This document shows positions 25,505 to 27,557 of a stretch of 27,557 nucleotides of DNA, one piece after another. The stretch spans positions 1 through 27,557 of the forward strand of contig JBNKSV010000029.1 of NCBI GenBank assembly GCA_050297535.1. The letters are read 5' to 3'. Each line of letters begins with the position of its first letter. Positions within the stretch are counted from its first letter, which is position 1. Below the pieces are notes generated by a model. The model saw nothing but the letters and a program-made list of their open reading frames with translations. It did not search any database and was not told the DNA's origin. The DNA is from JAAGZL01 sp050297535 (GTDB lineage: Bacteria > Pseudomonadota > Gammaproteobacteria > Chromatiales > Chromatiaceae). Made by a program: the position numbers and the translations under genes.

Positions 25505-26308
25505 TTAGTCCACCCCAAGAATTACCTGTGATGCCTTGATCAGGGCGCAGAGGGCCATGCCGTTGCGCAGGTCGAGCTGTTCTTCGCTGTCGCTGGTGAT
25601 GATGGCGGCGATGTGTTTACCTCCTTCCAGTTCGATCACTACCTCGCTGTTGACCGGGCCGCGCTGGATGTGGGAGACGATTCCGCACAGGCGGTTGCGG
25701 GCGCTGGTGCGTAAGCATTCGTTGGCCGGGGCAAGAATCACTGCGCTGGCCTTGAACAGTGCATAGGCCGTTCGTCCCTCTTCCAGTTTCATCTCTTGCA
25801 GGCTTTCGCGGGTGACGGTGGCGGTCAGTTGGCTATCCCGGTTAATGGCTAGTGTGACCTCGGCATTTACCGGTCCGGCCTTGGTGGCAATTACGGTTCC
25901 GCGCAGTTGGTTGCGGGCGCTAGTTCGCATGGAAAGTCTCCTAATAAGTTGTTGAAGTTGTTCAAGGTCTGCGATCTCGCGACTCATTCCATCCAGCATC
26001 CTCCGGTATTCAGCCTCCATGTGGTGGAAGGCGTCGATCAGGTTGCGGCCCTGTTGGGTCAGCAGGGTTTCTCCGCCGCGCGATCCGCCGGGACGCCGCT
26101 CTAGCAGAGGCGGGTCGGCCAGGTTGTTGATGCTGTTGACCGCATCCCAGGCGGCGCGATAGCTCATGCCGAGTGACTTGGCGGCTGCCGAGATGGAGCC
26201 GTGTTCGCCTATGGCCTCCAACAGAGTCACCCGCTCTGCCGTCAGGTCGGCCCCGTTCTCTCCGGCCATCCAGAATCTGCCGTCTACATGGGATAGTCCC
26301 TTGCTCAT
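25505..26308 (-). CDS. modE: Molybdate-responsive transcription regulator ModE
   Basis: The 267-residue regulator has an N-terminal winged helix-turn-helix (AERVTLLEAIGEHGSISAAAK and SLGMSYRAAWDAVNSINN, then RRPGGSRGGETLLTQQGRNLI). A helical dimerisation linker follows, then two Mop/TOBE domains at about 125-190 and 195-267 that share the repeat pattern SARNxLxGxV...GPVNxEV. Molybdate-bound ModE usually represses mod genes and activates Mo-enzyme genes. ATG 26308 is chosen: it starts the conserved region and has an AGG-rich site upstream. An ATG at 26377 is in frame but adds unrelated residues and lies only about 11 bases after the predicted transcription start. Here modE leads the operon. 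Confidence 0.95.
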   Translation of the reverse strand: MSKGLSHVDGRFWMAGENGADLTAERVTLLEAIGEHGSISAAAKSLGMSYRAAWDAVNSINNLADPPLLERRPGGSRGGETLLTQQGRNLIDAFHHMEAEYRRMLDGMSREIADLEQLQQLIRRLSMRTSARNQLRGTVIATKAGPVNAEVTLAINRDSQLTATVTRESLQEMKLEEGRTAYALFKASAVILAPANECLRTSARNRLCGIVSHIQRGPVNSEVVIELEGGKHIAAIITSDSEEQLDLRNGMALCALIKASQVILGVD

Positions 26309-26334
26309 TTTCCTGCCCCTCTGGGTGGATATGT

Positions 26335-26359
26335 CGATATGAATAAGGTTTGCATAACG
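26335..26359. promoter_or_regulatory. Candidate ModE operator, copy 1
   Basis: The dyad is CGATAT (26335-26340), 13 bases, ATAACG (26354-26359); extended arms CGATATG and, on the other strand, CGTTATG match 6 of 7. This resembles known ModE sites, which have CGNTAT and ATANCG arms about 12 bases apart. It lies 27 bases before the modE start, inside the predicted leader. Confidence 0.5.
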
Positions 26360-26398
26360 CTGTCCGCAATAATTCATTTGTATGTTGCAGTTATACAG

Positions 26399-26414
26399 AG
26401 CAATGCCTGTGCCA
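26399..26414 (-). promoter_or_regulatory. Sigma-54 (-24/-12) promoter upstream of modE
   Basis: The minus strand reads TGGCAC, AGGCA, TTGCT, preceded by T: an exact match to YTGGCAC-N5-TTGCW with the GG-N10-GC spacing. The predicted start is about base 26388, giving an 80-base leader to modE ATG 26308. The nearest sigma-70-like alternative (TTGGCA and TATAAC) has only a 14-base spacer. Confidence 0.65.
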
Positions 26415-26460
26415 ATCGTGTAACTAATTGAAAAAACAGAGATAATTTAATATGAACGGT

Positions 26461-26476
26461 TGTGCGCTTTACGACA
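26461..26476. promoter_or_regulatory. Candidate NifA-type upstream activating sequence
   Basis: TGT (26461-26463), ten bases with T at the fifth, and ACA (26474-26476) match the TGT-N4-T-N5-ACA pattern bound by NifA. Its centre is about 80 bases upstream of the start predicted from the sigma-54 element, within the range used by enhancer-binding proteins. The motif is short, so chance occurrence is possible. Confidence 0.3.
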
Positions 26477-26496
26477 TGCAACACAAATGCATAACG
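26472..26496. promoter_or_regulatory. Candidate ModE operator, copy 2
   Basis: CGACAT (26472-26477), 13 bases, ATAACG (26491-26496). It matches copy 1 at 17 of 25 positions, including TGCATAACG, and has the same spacing. It overlaps the last bases of the NifA-type motif and lies 137 bases (about 13 helical turns) from copy 1. Confidence 0.45.
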
Positions 26497-26545
26497 ATTT
26501 GTAGGAAACCATACAGTTTCTTTAGGATCTGGAGCGGGGTTGCGG

Positions 26546-27557
26546 CTACTGTTTAGGTATCAATTTACAGTACGGCAGACCTGGGTTTGGGAAACGAATT
26601 TCCAGGGTCCCATTATGCAGGGTATGGCGTGCCGGTAGTAGGATGGGGTGGAGCGGGACGACAGGGGCATCAGCGCATTGAACTATATATCCCCGACGAA
26701 AGGCCCTGGTCCGGACGATGATTTCTTTACCTTTATTCTCCACCTGATATCCGCCGAATGGATTGGCCAAAGGTTCGCCGATGAAGATCCCCTGTCCCGG
26801 CATGGCGACACTCTTCCAATATGCCTCAATCAGACTTTCGCCCTGGGTGTAGCGATCTATGACTATGGCCGGGTGGGGGAACTTTTGTAGGAAATTGCAT
26901 GGTTCGACCACGGTACCGTAACTTGCGGTGGCGCCTGCCTCCAGCCAGCGCAGGATGCTCATCTGCGAGTTATTTCCGGTCAGGTTTCCTCCAGAAGAGG
27001 TCAAGTGATCACCTATGGCGCCTGGCAGAAATCTATTGGTATCGAGATCCGGCACGTGCTTAGACCCGGTGAAATAGAAGAGTACATCTTGCTTGTGGGT
27101 GAGCGACTGGGAGTGGATCTGTTGTAGATTAATACGCGGCTTTAGGGCCGCTATGGTCGCTGCATAATCAATGGAGCGAACGCTACGCGCCCTGTCGTTG
27201 GTTGCTACCAGATAGCCGGTGCCGGACGGAGCAGTCCCGTCCGACGCAATCCCGCGATTGATCAATGCCTTGACCTCATCGGTGTCTTTACCTGCCAGAC
27301 TCATGCTGGGGCGGATGGCAAAATCACTGAAGGGGCGGTGGCTGTTAGAGTTAAAATACGGTTGTGGCTTGGTCGGATTGCACCCCTTGGCGCAGTAGGC
27401 GGGATCAAACCCCAAGGCAAATGCGGATGTGATGGACATGCATCCTACCCGATAGGGAGAGGTCCAGGTCAGTACATAGGCCTGAACCTGGGGTGGTGTC
27501 AGGGCGTCGATCCGGGCCTTGATCCTCTGAAATGTTTTTACCGGCATGGTCGATTTA
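26546..27557 (-). CDS. TIGR03790-family protein of unknown function (5' end outside window)
   Basis: The frame is open to the window edge; an internal ATG at 27547 is unlikely to be the start because similarity to the family is already under way (VQAYVLTWTSPYRVGCMSITSAFALGFD). About 336 residues are present. The pattern resembles the uncharacterised TIGR03790 family: Cys-containing CAKGCNPTKPQPYF, RPSMSLAG, DVLFYFTGSKHVPDLD, LTSSGGNLTGNNSQMSILRWLEAGATASYGTVVEPCN and FPHPAIVIDRY. The SxSILRWLEAGATASYGTVVEP stretch recalls a catalytic-like or structural core, but no function is established. It lies upstream of modE on the same strand with a 237-base regulatory gap. Confidence 0.65.
   Translation of the reverse strand, partial: KSTMPVKTFQRIKARIDALTPPQVQAYVLTWTSPYRVGCMSITSAFALGFDPAYCAKGCNPTKPQPYFNSNSHRPFSDFAIRPSMSLAGKDTDEVKALINRGIASDGTAPSGTGYLVATNDRARSVRSIDYAATIAALKPRINLQQIHSQSLTHKQDVLFYFTGSKHVPDLDTNRFLPGAIGDHLTSSGGNLTGNNSQMSILRWLEAGATASYGTVVEPCNFLQKFPHPAIVIDRYTQGESLIEAYWKSVAMPGQGIFIGEPLANPFGGYQVENKGKEIIVRTRAFRRGYIVQCADAPVVPLHPILLPARHTLHNGTLEIRFPNPGLPYCKLIPKQ

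Overview
The window (27,557 bases, moderate GC) looks like a chromosomal segment of a gammaproteobacterium. Three known neighbourhoods of that class are present: the end of the division/cell-wall cluster (ftsA-ftsZ-lpxC-dciA-M23-secA-argJ), the minor-pilin cluster beside ispH/fkpB, and rimO-mutT next to yacG. The first two match gene orders known in Pseudomonas. Gene content cannot fix the genus. Nothing points to a plasmid, phage or genomic island: there is no transposase, integrase or CRISPR array, and most genes are housekeeping.

Layout. Bases 1-8.5 kb carry ftsA (5' end missing), ftsZ, lpxC, dciA (opposite strand), an M23 LytM-type peptidase, secA and argJ. After a stretch of palindromic repeats (8.5-8.7 kb) comes a two-domain 6-pyruvoyl-tetrahydropterin-synthase-like gene and a tRNA-Thr(CGT), both on the minus strand. 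From 9.97 to 17.5 kb runs a plus-strand type IV pilus operon: fimT/fimU, pilV, pilW, pilX, a small secreted PilY2-like protein, pilY1 and pilE. Tail to tail with it, on the minus strand, are ispH, a 102-bp tandem repeat array, fkpB and a PduO-type cobalamin adenosyltransferase. A divergent 111-aa orphan gene follows, then rimO-mutT (plus) and yacG (minus).

The right part (22.9-26.4 kb) is a minus-strand molybdate operon modE-modA-modB-modC. The window closes with the 5'-truncated gene of a TIGR03790-like protein.

The most interesting signals are not genes. Upstream of modE there is an exact sigma-54 -24/-12 element. About 80 bases farther upstream lies a TGT-N4-T-N5-ACA motif of the NifA type. 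Two copies of a ModE-like dyad flank or overlap this promoter. Together they suggest that molybdate uptake is wired to a sigma-54 activator, possibly nitrogen fixation, with ModE feedback; this is inference. Other points are a pterin-synthase homologue whose two halves hold complementary parts of one active site, a PilY2-like gene placed before rather than after pilY1, a degenerate ThiE-like domain on MutT, and three families of palindromic intergenic repeats. No unmistakably new multi-gene system was found.
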